Shown here: piece by piece, positions 34,061 to 44,220 of the stretch
How positions within the stretch are numbered: the first letter of the stretch is position 1
Layout of the letters: each line of letters starts with the position of its first letter
Made by a program: the position numbers and the translations under genes
NCBI GenBank assembly: GCA_037176725.1
Contig: JAZBRS010000026.1
Coordinates: forward strand, 146,951,501-147,015,500
Reading direction: 5' to 3'
Source: Posidonia oceanica
Taxonomy: Eukaryota; Streptophyta; Magnoliopsida; Alismatales; Posidoniaceae
DNA: 64,000 nucleotides
Notes under the pieces: generated by a model
Seen by the model: the letters and a program-made list of their open reading frames with translations, nothing else
Told to the model about the DNA's origin: nothing
The model's database searches: none

Positions 34061-34652
34061 TCCGTCCCCCTCTCCGTCCTTCCTTTCATCCATGGCACCT
34101 AAGAAGAGCATGGTGCAGAAGCCTAAGAGGAAAGCCCCCTCCGACGACTCCTCTGACAACGACCACACACATGGAAACAAATTTCTCCACTTCGTCAACG
34201 AAGCTGCCATGAAGGCTCATCGAGAACGGTTCGCCAATAGAGAGGTCCTCACCAGCCGAAAGGTGAACTTTGACTCTTTGGGAGATATTGGCTCTCTTTT
34301 TCAAGCTCAATCTCAAACTCCATTTCTTGCTTCTTTTGGCGATAATAAGTACTATCTCCGTCCCCCTCTCCGTCCTTCCTTTCATCCATGGCACCTAAGA
34401 AGAGCATGGTGCAGAAGCCTAAGAGGAAAGCCCCCTCCGACGACTCCTCTGACAACGACCACACACATGGAAACAAATTTCTCCACTTCGTCAACGAAGC
34501 TGCCATGAAGGCTCATCGAGAACGGTTCGCCAATAGAGAGGTCCTCACCAGCCGAAAGGTGAACTTTGACTCTTTGGGAGATATTGGCTCTCTTTTTCAA
34601 GCTCAATCTCAAACTCCATTTCTTGCTTCTTTTGGCGATAATAAGTACTATC
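34061..34652 (+). repeat. Exact 296-bp tandem duplication
   Basis: 34061-34356 and 34357-34652 read identical. Each copy holds an ATG (34092 and 34388) and the first 88 codons of the env-like ORF. Because 296 is not a multiple of three, the first copy reads into the second in a shifted frame and stops at 34508. Confidence 0.9.
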
Positions 34653-35508
34653 CTTACCTAGTATCACAATTCTATGCCAACTTAGGAATTTCGGTCGACA
34701 CTTATGAATCTTACCTACTAGGTGTAGAAATGACTTTTGATAAGGTACTCATAGGATAACTACTAAAAATTCCATCCTCAGGAATAGACATTACTTTATC
34801 TATTGAGGAATTAGGTTTGTCATATCCAGAAATAAATAAAACCATTTCCTTAAACAAAAAGAGTAATTTTATTCCAAATAAAATTAATCAATTGACTAAG
34901 GTATCTAGAATAATAGCATATATTCTCGCTGCTAATATCATTCAAAAGAAATGACATTTTGATGAATTAAGTAACATGACATGCAAGGCTGTATATACAA
35001 TCATCAAAAAGATACATGTTAATTGGTCTCGTGTCATAATCTACTGTATGACATATGTAAAGACAAAATTATTTTTGGACCTATTCTTACATACCTTTTC
35101 ATTCATTTTAGTGTTCCATTAGAAAATGAGTCATCCCTTCCCATTAGAACCGAACCCATAGATAATATCGGCATAGAAAAGATAGAGCGAGCATTGGAGA
35201 AAGCCAAGGCTCTCAAAAGTGTCCAACCCTCTTCCTCAAGCGCTCAAATACCTGAAGTTGAGAGCTCAGAAGAAGAAGAAGATGAGAACAACAAGAAGGA
35301 AGAAATTGAAAAATTGAGAAAAGAAATAGAAGAAATTAAACTCCAACAAGAGACGAATTTTGCGGGTGCCTGTGATTGGCAAACAGAGTTGACAATTGGC
35401 GCAACAGTGTTGACGATTGGCAAAGCAAAATTGAGAAGAAAATGAATGATCAATATTCTGAGGTTCTGAGATATCTCCAAGGATATCCACCTCCTTCTTC
35501 TAGCCAAT
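34388..35508 (+). pseudogene. Sirevirus extra (env-like, plant transposon-protein-domain) ORF
   Basis: The duplicated start reads a basic, Ser/Asp-rich N-terminus then SRKVNFDSLGDIGSL, and continues past the second copy to a stop at 34757-34759. In the same or adjacent frame the sequence continues (a segment with KIHVNWSRVIIYCM) to a coiled-coil-like Glu/Lys run (35250-35345), then a frameshift near 35390 to a final YLQGYPPPSSS and stop at about 35508. The central part resembles the putative plant transposon protein domain found in Sirevirus third ORFs. The role of these ORFs is unsettled. At least two stops and one shift make this a pseudogene. The call is from memory of the family pattern. 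Confidence 0.55.
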
Positions 35509-36346
35509 GATCGGACTGTTTTTTTTTCTATTGTTATGTATTTGAAGACTATATTCTGGCATGTATTAGTGACATGGTTCATATTTTATAGAATATGGGA
35601 TATGGTTCATATTTATGTATTGTTGAAAGTACCTATATTTTGTATGACATGGAATGCTGCTTAACATTGGTTATATGATTTATGGTTATGCTTTGAAAGG
35701 GCTAAAAGAAATTATTGAGTTATATGAATCTTATCTTGAATGATTTTAGATTCTATACATAATGTGGATGATATTCATAGTAATATTGGTTAACTTATAT
35801 TGAAAAGGAAGAGAATTATATATGATTTTAGAGCTTCATCCCACAGCCACTCCTTGCTTTCTTCCCTCCTCTTCACCTTCTTCTTCTTCTTCTTCTTCTT
35901 CTCAGGTCAGCACCTCCCTCCTTCACTGCATGCATGCTTCCGCTCCTCCTCTTCTCCTCTCTTCTCCGGCTGCTCTGTCGCCATCCTTCTCCTCTTCCAC
36001 GTCCCAAGCTTCTTCCTCTCTGTTCTGGATTCTTCCTCGCTTAATCCAACCTTTTGCACGAAAATTGTGCAAAACTCCTCCTCCTTCCAACAAACTGCAA
36101 CTATCCCAAACAACCTCCTAAAATTAAAACAGAGAGGAATAAACACCAATCCATCACGTCCACAGATGGAAACTCATAACCTTACAGGTTACCAAATCCC
36201 CATCTTATCCAATTAATATTCAATAGAAATTCCAAGGTCATCCTTGCAAAAATGTCTAATCTCTGAATATTGCACCTCGTGCTAGCAATCCGCGCTAGCA
36301 ATCTGCGCTAACCATACCCGCTAGTTCTAGAAAACCTGGATATTAC
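35509..36346. other. Sirevirus 3' noncoding tail and pyrimidine-rich sequence
   Basis: After the env-like ORF comes A/T-rich sequence, then from about 35840 a C/T-rich stretch with (CTT)n. The stretch 36335-36347 reads CCTGGATATTACA, the reverse complement of an LTR-start-like TGTAATATCC, but no matching second end or TSD was found. No gene is supported. Confidence 0.4.
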
Positions 36347-36570
36347 ACATCATTAGTATAGTGGTTAAGGACTATGTTTGAAGAGAAAGATCATGTGTTC
36401 AAACCACATATAATACATCTTTTTATAGAATAATTAAAGTTTAAAAATCCCAATATTCGTATTCGTATTTGGAAATTATAGGAACATCATATTTGTATTC
36501 GAAAAGTTCTATAAACCATTATCCTTATTCGTATACATATCTGACTGTGTGTATAAAATAAACATACGCC
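36347..36570 (+). mobile_element. tRNA-derived SINE-like repeat, copy 1
   Basis: Contains a perfect Pol III box A, TAGTATAGTGG at 36354-36364, and a box B, GTTCAAACC at 36397-36405, 43 bp apart start to start, as in tRNA genes. The following body (TACATCTTTTTATAGAAT, TTCGTATTCG) recurs at 47752-47975. The 3' end and TSD were not resolved. Confidence 0.7.
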
Positions 36571-36647
36571 CCAATTTGGTTTGAATATCTCAAAAGAACA
36601 ATTTACTTATTGGTACATTGAACTTCTCCTCTTTCTGGTATCAGTAT

Positions 36648-37881
36648 TGTTGAAAATAATCTATGATATATTTAATTTTGATGATAACAAATGGAACTAA
36701 TGATATTACTTGAGAAAATATTCTTCAGTTGATCATGAGATAGGTGAAATATCTGAGGGAAGTCAACCTTTGAAGAATACCAAGTAAAGCATTGAATGCA
36801 GAAGGAAATTCTACATCAGAGACTACATGAAGACAAGAAGAAATCCAAGACAATATTATTTCATGTTGTAATAATTCATATGTAAAATTGTTTTTCATTG
36901 ATGTACTGCTAGAATGTATGTAAAAGATCTCCTAAGACATCCCAAAACTTCTAGGAAAATATCCATACCCAAACCAGAGGAAAGCACTTAGAAATATCCT
37001 AAAGGTTAGAAGTCAGGTCAGAATCGGCATCCCGATATTGGCCGGAATACCGAATCTGAGCGTCATAGAAAAATTCATTTAAATATGACCGTTAGAGCCT
37101 AAACGGTAAACCGATCTAAATCGGTATACCGATATCTGGAGATATCCAATCGGTCTACCAGTACATCGTTTTCGAGGTCCGAGGATTTACAACCCTGATT
37201 AAATCCAGTACACCGATATAAAACGGAATACCAATTTAGTCGAATGTTGGAGATTTTCGGTAGATCGATCGATTTCGGAATACCGATTATACTAGTCGTT
37301 TGTGAACGTTGTACTATCCATTAGACACAAACTTGGACCTTGTTACACCTATAAATAGGACCCCCAAGGGCCCCCTAATAGACACCAAGATTGATCAGAT
37401 CATATACTACCCATTGCTAAGCTTATTTCCCATCTTTAGTGAGAATTCTCCCAAGTTAGCTAAAAAGAGCTTCATTGTCTTCAAAGTGCCAAATTTTGTT
37501 CTGGGAGATCAAAAGAGATATTGTCTGTATAAGCTTGTTGTAAACAAGGTGATTGCTTATCTAGCTGTGAGAAGGGCTCTGTTGGATTTGTAGAGGAGGC
37601 TTCTATCTTCATCAAGTAAGTGTAATTTACGTTGATAAGATTAAAGGTACTCCAGAGAGGATCTGAGAGTGAACTAGGCCGGGTTGGCTGAACTACTATA
37701 CATCTGTGTGTTATATTTCATTGTCTCTTTCCCTCTTCTGTGTATGATTTAAGTAGAATACAACCTTATTGATTGCTTACATACATTTGCCTAAGTAAAG
37801 TTAAGTAAAATATTTCAAATATACAAGAAAAGTTTAAATACTCTATTCACCCTCCTCTAGAGTAGCCACTCGATCCTAACA
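36648..37881 (+). mobile_element. Solo Sirevirus LTR with TSD AGTAT
   Basis: A 1234-bp unit starting TGTTGAAAATAATC and ending GATCCTAACA, flanked by AGTAT at 36643-36647 and 37882-37886. The start and end (CACCCTCCTCTAG before GATCCTAACA) are typical of Sirevirus LTRs. Contains several CGGTATACCGAT-type dyads (37040-37300). No internal coding region. It sits at or immediately left of the Mutator-like element border. Confidence 0.92.
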
Positions 37882-38482
37882 AGTATCTCATACTTAAAAG
37901 CCCGACAAATTAGTACCTCCTAGTTAGGACAACTAACAAGTTAATATATTTGAAACTAACAGCATTTATTTTGAAGGCACACTGATCGTTTTGTCCTTGA
38001 CTTATAACATACAAACATCTACTTCATCATTTGATTTCTTCCTCCTCCTCCACACCTCGAATCCTTCGAGACTTGCTTCTCCTCCGTAGATCCACCAACG
38101 ACCTGCATCTTCCTCCGATGGTATACACTAGAGCAATCCAGTAGGAGTAGGCGACGACCTTCGTAGGCCCTTGATAAGAGTAGATCCATAAACGGCCTAG
38201 ACAATAAGTCCTCGATAGGAGTAGATAAACCAACGACCTCAATGGTAAGCCTATTACTCTCTTCCCCATTCGACTTGGGAAATTTGTTTAATTAGCCACC
38301 ATTTGTTTGAAATGGTAATATAGAGTTTTTGTATGAAATTGATCAAGGTTAGGGTTTTCATGTTAAAATTTAGGGCTTTTCTCTATAACTGCTTGATAGG
38401 AGTTTTTGGTTTTCTTGTGAATGTTGGGATGGAATTGTTTGGTTAGGGTATATTCTCCTTCATTTTGAAGAAGAACTAGGAA

Positions 38483-39963
38483 ATGGTAACAATTAAATGC
38501 AAAGAGGGGGATTGTAGTTATAAAATCCATGTGTCATGGATGTCTTCTGAGATAAGCTTCTAAATCAAGTTGTTCCAGTCAATCCACACTTGCACTAGGA
38601 CAATTAAGAACCACACAGTAACTACAACATGGATTGCTAATCAATACTTGGACAAAATTAGTGATGATCCTAATTGGAAGACCTCAACTCTTCACAAGAG
38701 TATAATGAGGGAATTGAATGTGAATTGTCATACTATGAAGATACACACCGTCAAGAAAAAAGCCCTTAATATAATTGCTAGCAGTCATTGGACACAATAT
38801 GCAAAACTTTGGGATTATTGTTCTATCTTGAGGTTGAAGAATCCTGGAACTGTGGCTCTTTTGAAGGATGCAATGAAAAAAGGATTGGCTCATTGTAGGC
38901 CATTTCTGAGATTGGATGGTTGCCATTTGAGTGGACCCCTTAAAGGAATTCTTATCAGTTCAATTGCTTGGGATGCCAACAACCAACATTTTGGTCATGC
39001 AAGCTAGAGACAAACCCATATTTGGGTTGTTTCAACATTGAGGTGGTTGTTGATGAGGAAGAATCAAGAGAGGAGGGAAGTTGTGTTTCATGGACTGTTA
39101 TGTCCAATTATTCAATCTAAGGTGGAGAAAATTATATTGGCAAGTAGGAAGTGTGACATAAACTATGTAGGGGAATTGAGATATGAGGTTGATTGTGATG
39201 GTCATACATTTGAGGTGGATCTAAGTCAAAAAACTTGTGGGTGTAGAGAATTGGAATGTAACTGGCATCTCTTGCAAACATGGAGTTGCACCAATAATTT
39301 GCAACAAGGAACTGGTTGAAAATTATGTATTTGAGAATTATCATTGCAGCACACATAAGAAGATATATGAGCCTTTGTTTACCCTATGCTAGACAAGAGT
39401 CAATGGCCTACATCTAAATTAGAGCCTATTGAGCCCCCAATGATCAAGACACTTCCTCAAAAACCTAAAAAGAAGAGAAACAAATCAAATGGTAAGCCTA
39501 ACCACCCAACGAATATCTAGAGATACAATATGGTGATGACCTGCACAAAATGTAAAAAAACAAATCATAATAGTAGAGAGTGCATAACGAAGGAAGGTGA
39601 TCCAGTCCAAGCAAGGCAGAAGGCTTGGAAGAGAATGAAGGTAGCCAACAATGGACTAGGAAGTAGTAGTGAAGCACAAAGTAGTAGAGGAGGAGGAGGA
39701 AGTAGTGGAGGAGGAGGAAGTGATAGAGGGCAACCAAACAAGGGCAAGGTAGTGAGCAACCCTGTGGCACCATCTACAAAAATACGAGCTACTACTAATA
39801 GCAGTGCAGTAGTGAGCAGTGCTAAGATGACATATGTCATACTTGAGCATCTAATAGTTGAAGGCCAAAGGGTTATGGGATCGAGAAGGAATGTATCCAA
39901 CTTCGTTACTCCAAGATTTGCAAAAGAAAGGCAAAAACTACCAATCAGGAGAGTCAAATTGTA
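38483..39963 (+). pseudogene. MULE (MuDR-type) transposase, interrupted
   Basis: In-frame ATG at 38483. An N-terminal Cys-rich segment (CKEGDC, then VSWMSS), an in-frame TAA at 38561, then FQSIHTC; GLAHCRPFLRLDGCHLSGPL is the start of the MuDR catalytic core (first Asp). The frame stops at 39007. From 39038 a later segment has the SWIM-like CGCRELECNW and, at 39542-39590, a zinc knuckle CTKCKKTNHNSREC followed by a Gly/Ser linker. The catalytic middle (second Asp, Glu) seems deleted between. At 39960 the LTR begins; on excision the frame would run into 42377 and stop at 42442-42444. The transposase is dead. Confidence 0.85.
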
Positions 39964-42371
39964 GACACCCCGTTTTGCAGGTACTTGTCGGTGGACACCT
40001 CGGAGGAACATGCTCGGTTGTGGCAGACCAAACCCTCATTTCAAACACCTCAAACCATCCCAAAAGCCACCTCACACCTTAAACCTACCAAAACCCAATA
40101 CACACCAAGGCCCAAGCCCAATGATGGCCCATGCAATATGGAAAAGGCTCAAGATCCAGCCACTGACCTCTGACATAGTCTTAGTGTCTCTAGACGGCGT
40201 CAACTTCCGACGTCTCTAGATGACGGCAACAACCAACACCTACTTAAGACGTAGACAAGCGGCACGCTGATAAGGTGCACAATGCTGGCGCGATGTCCTG
40301 TGTCAGATAAAATATCAGTAAGGCTTCTTTAGCCATTCCACTGTTTGGCTCATTGAATCCCGACCTCCCATTGGTCCTCACGGATCTGAGCATACACCTA
40401 TTTGCATCCAGACCATCCTACCCCCCATCTCAATTCTAATTCCCATCTCATCCACCCAACTAAAATCCAAACCGCTGGTTTAATTCCGTTTTCAAACGAA
40501 CGACGCCCATGCAACGTGGCCGGCTATAAAACAGTGACCACTCTCCACCTCTCGACCTCTGGTTGCCTAACTTGCCTTCCAACTCCCTTGCTCCCCTGTG
40601 CCTCGCTCTAGTCCGAATTCCCAATTCCGGCGAGCCTTCCTACAGCCTGAGCCACCCTCAGCCCGAGACCATCCCCCTCCTCCACTGTCCACCTTGAGGG
40701 AGAGTGTCCCGACTACACCATCCAGCAACCACGTCCGTGCAGCGTCCAGTCTCCGCGTCCGTCCAGCCGTGACCGACGCTGACTTTCGAGCTTCCTCCAC
40801 GAGTCGCCGCACCGAGAAAGCACGCACCGACTCTTCTGTAGGTGAGCACACTCGTCCCGTAGCGTAATGTAGCCCACTTATGCCTTGTGGATGCCTGTGT
40901 TTGCCATTTTCGTAGTTGATTTTCCGGTTTTCTCCCTCTACTACCACCGTGCATGTACGCATTTGGGATGGCTTCATGGCTTCGAGCTCGGCCTAAGGCC
41001 GATGAGCTCGAACTGAATTTGTCCCTACATCCTTGCATTGCTTCCCATCCCCCCTGTGATGCGATGCCATCTCCTCTGGCCTTGTCGACGGCCGCCCGTC
41101 TTTGCCATGACGGACGGAGATGGAGTCACTAAGCGGTGGAGGGGAGCCCATGTTTTCAATTTCTTCCGACGAGCATTGCATCCCGAGGACCCGTCTACCC
41201 TCCTCGACCTCCGACATAAGTCACGGTGGCTTTCTGTTGGGTTCCGACCACTCCATGGCCGATGAACCCAACTCTCAACACACTGTGCAAGGGAGACGGG
41301 GAGGGTTGATTCTTGCATAATTCTTTTGTTTCTTTGTTCCATTTGATGCTCTGATACCTCCTTTTACTTCATCGATCATCGTTGGTTTTGTTTTGATTTT
41401 ATACGCTGAGTAATTGTGAGATGAAGCCCGCAGTCTGCTCTATAAATTCTAGGGCGTCCCTGTTGAGCGGCTCGATATAGCGTAGAGATCCAACGTGACT
41501 TTTGAGCACATGGATCTAACGTCATTATCTGGCAAGACTCACAAGCGCGTAGCCTAGAACCATAACACACTTTGTGCAGAGCTGTTTTCTGGTTTTCTTA
41601 TCGATTTTAGTTTTCATTCTTCTTCCTTTACTAGATTCCAGTCACCTTGCATGATTTTCCAGTGTTTTGTTTTACGATTGCATGCATAGGGCAATGATGC
41701 TTATTACTTGGAGTTTATTTGAACTATTGGTGCGATGATTGAGCAGGCATCCTAAGCGGATGATTCCAGCACGTCCTACTGGTGTGAGTGCCTTGTTCAT
41801 CTTCAGAAGACTGGTAGCGTTGCTGAGCATTAGATTTGTGTTTTAAATGCATGTTTTCACCTTAATTCCACTTGTATCAATTTTCTACATGATTTTCAAA
41901 CTCATGGCATGGCATTTTGCATCTTGCTCCTCGAGCATACATCACTTGGCATGATTTTCCTACATTTGCCACACAAGAGCGAATTGGCCTAGGAAGACCG
42001 ACTTCCTCAGGCGTGTGGGGGTACCTAACACCTTCTCCATGCGTAACAGGAGTCCTTGCCCTTTCTCTGGACCGCAATGACCCCGTGTCGCATCATTTTG
42101 GAACGGATTGCATGTTTTCTCTTTGAATTGCATCGCATGTTTCCCTACTTTTCGTTTCCGATTTTCCTCATCTTTCTGGCTTTCAATAGACTAGATGACG
42201 ACTCTCTTTTTCTCTTTTATCCCTGTTTTCCTTGCCATTTTCCCTTATTTCAGTGTTTTGAGTCGAGTGTCCATCCTCGGATTCACCCACTCATTCCGTG
42301 ACCCCTCACATCGATCGATGGGAGCAAGCTCTGGCCGCGTGCGCCTTGGTTGCCGGGACAAGACGGTCACA
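39960..42371 (+). mobile_element. Solo Tat LTR inserted in transposase, TSD CAAAT
   Basis: A 2412-bp unit starting TGTAGACACCCCGTTTTGC and ending GACGGTCACA, flanked by CAAAT at 39955-39959 and 42372-42376. It carries the conserved Tat R-U5 block (GTGTGGGGGTACCTAACACC at 42013) and GTAACAGGAGTCCTTGCC. No PBS, no coding region. A GC-rich central part with small overlapping frames has no recognised domain. Confidence 0.95.
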
Positions 42372-42376
42372 CAAAT

Positions 42377-43018
42377 CTAAACAACCAAGAGTTTTAAGTT
42401 GCAGTAGCCAACCATCTACTCAAAATTCAAGCTTTAGGGTGTGACTTCAACAAGGACTTTGAAATTCAGGCTTTTGTTGTGTTTATTTATACTTTGAACT
42501 AATGTTAACTTTAAGTTTGAACTTGTTATGTTATTTGGTATTACTTGTGTTGTTGTTTTGTATTTAAACATGTGATGTCTTAATTTGAGGTTTGAACTTG
42601 TTATCTTAATTTGAGGTGGTTTAATGACTTGCATTGGACTTTGAATGTGGTTTGAACTTTGAATGTGTATTTGAAGTTTACTAAACTCTGAATGTGTATC
42701 TGAAGTTTACTAAATGTTGATTCCCTAGGACTTTGAATTCTCTAATCTATGAAAAACATGGACGTTGATGTGTAAATTGTTCTCTGATCCCTAAATGTGT
42801 AAATTATTCTCTATCTAAATTGCACTAAGTGTGGACTTTGAAGTTTACTGAACTCTGATTGCATTACATTGCATTGCATTTTTTTTATTTCATTTCAAAC
42901 ACACATTGTAGAACTCCCTTGCATTGCATTGTAGAATCAAACCATATTTCATTTGATTTCATTTGAAAAATACATAGAGAGGGTACATCATAAGACCAAA
43001 CATAATACCAAGCACAAA
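42377..43018. other. MULE 3' part, no gene seen
   Basis: Begins with the transposase tail (stop at 42442-42444). The rest is T-rich and low-complexity (TTTGAACTT and GAATGTG words) with no coding signal. Confidence 0.5.
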
Positions 43019-43378
43019 TCATTTCAATCTAACAAGGAAAAGAGTGATGAACAGATATTGCAAGATAACAATCAGAGAAGTATCATATTCGACTATGCTT
43101 TGTTTGGGATTTTTGACTTGGGCTTCAAGATCAGCCTCAAGCTTGGTTTTCTTCTCACGTAGCATCATGATCACCTCCTTCCCATGTTCACTGAGTGGAG
43201 GAACAACCCACTCAAAGAAGGAACAACCTTTTTGTCTAAAGTGTGAACAACCATTGAACCTGCGCCCTGGGTTGTCTACCATCCATGAGGTTATCACCAA
43301 AGCCCCCAGCCCACAAAAGCAATGAACGATAAGTAACATTTGTTGCCATCGACAAGAAAGTGAAAAAGAAGACGACAA
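43019..43378 (-). pseudogene. GRF-type zinc-finger fragment, antisense in MULE
   Basis: The minus strand reads CFCGLGALVITSWMVDNPG followed by RRFNGC, GCSFFEWV, a Glu/Lys coil and a C-terminal hydrophobic stretch. This is the pattern of plant GRF-type zinc-finger proteins (C-x-C, NPGRRF, C, FFxW). It lies inside the MULE, opposite the transposase. I found no clear ATG in frame upstream of the finger, so it is a fragment or has a missing first exon. It is either a second MULE ORF or captured host sequence. Confidence 0.7.
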
Positions 43379-43680
43379 CCTTGTAAATTTCTAAGATGAG
43401 GAGCTCATCGACAAGAAAGCTAGGGTTAGGGTTTCTTAAATTAGGGAGGATTTGGGGAAGAAGGTGGGGTAAAGAGGACGAAGAGGAAAAAGGCTTGTAA
43501 ATGGTGTTAGAGGGTTGTCCAGTTATTTTTTAAAGTTACGGTTTGGGGACAAAATGGTCATAGTGTATAACATCCTAATTAGGATGTACTAATTTGTAGG
43601 GTTTTTAACTCTACTTCCCATGTTTCGGCTTCTGATATGCTTCTTTTACTAAATGTTTTCTCTGTATGTTTACTCTTTCA

Positions 43681-43930
43681 CTTGAGTTGTCCTACGAGAG
43701 ACTGAGCAACGAATCGGGTGTGTGATGGTCCCTCGTCCCTTCCTCATACGTAATAGAAGTTCTTATCCCTACTTTGATTGTGATGACTTTCTTATCTATT
43801 TTGGTTTTTGAAGTCTACTTTTCTTTATGTTTACTTGTGTGGTTTTCCTTGTTTTCCATTTTTAATAGATTAGGTGGTAACTCCAATATTTTTTTCATAT
43901 TTTCTTAAGTTATGCTTTTATACAGATTTC
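43681..43930 (+). mobile_element. Decayed Tat LTR R-U5 relic
   Basis: Shows the block order of the Tat R-U5 (GACTGAGCAACGAATCGGGTGTG, CATACGTAATAGAAGTTC, then TAGATTAGGTGGTAACTCC) in degraded form just outside the MULE right end. Confidence 0.5.
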
Positions 43931-44220
43931 GCGTCTTCAAATCACTAGCATAATCCAACTCACCTTTTTCATTATGAGATTTGAGGGTTACACTCTTATT
44001 ACTATTTACAACCTTAGAATTAGATGGTTGAGATTGCATTTCACTATTTTCTATTTCTATTTCTTACTCTATATCTAAATAATCATCTAGGATGTTAGAG
44101 ACAAATTCAGTAAATTTATTGGTCATTATGAAAGTATAAATATTAAAAGAATAAAAACTAAGACTATCATCAAAAAATGAAAGAAGAAATGCAAAATTGG
44201 AAGGTTAAGAAGAGAATATG

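Larger units (their letters stand above)
37887..43616 (+). mobile_element. Mutator-like element (MULE) with nested solo LTR
   Basis: Terminal inverted repeats: ACAAATTAGTACCTCCTAGT at 37905 onwards and its near-complement at 43573-43597 on the right, with further similarity inward (about 37976-37996 vs 43550-43565). Encodes a degenerate transposase on plus and a GRF zinc-finger fragment on minus. The Tat solo LTR at 39960-42371 lies inside. The outer ends are approximate; the 9-bp TSD expected for Mutator was not resolved because a Sirevirus LTR touches the left border. Confidence 0.75.

Noticed and set aside
35800..36216. Frame with a hydrophobic F-run, suggesting a signal or membrane protein
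   Set aside because: The run comes from a (CTT)n/(TTC)n tract; no homology-like motif follows and the downstream end is repeat-derived.
35823..36347. Possible LTR ending CCTGGATATTACA
   Set aside because: No matching TSD was found at the other end and no start could be fixed.
36354..36405. A functional tRNA gene
   Set aside because: Box A and box B are present, but no cloverleaf with acceptor-stem pairing is evident and the sequence is repeated as a longer unit, so it is a SINE-like head.
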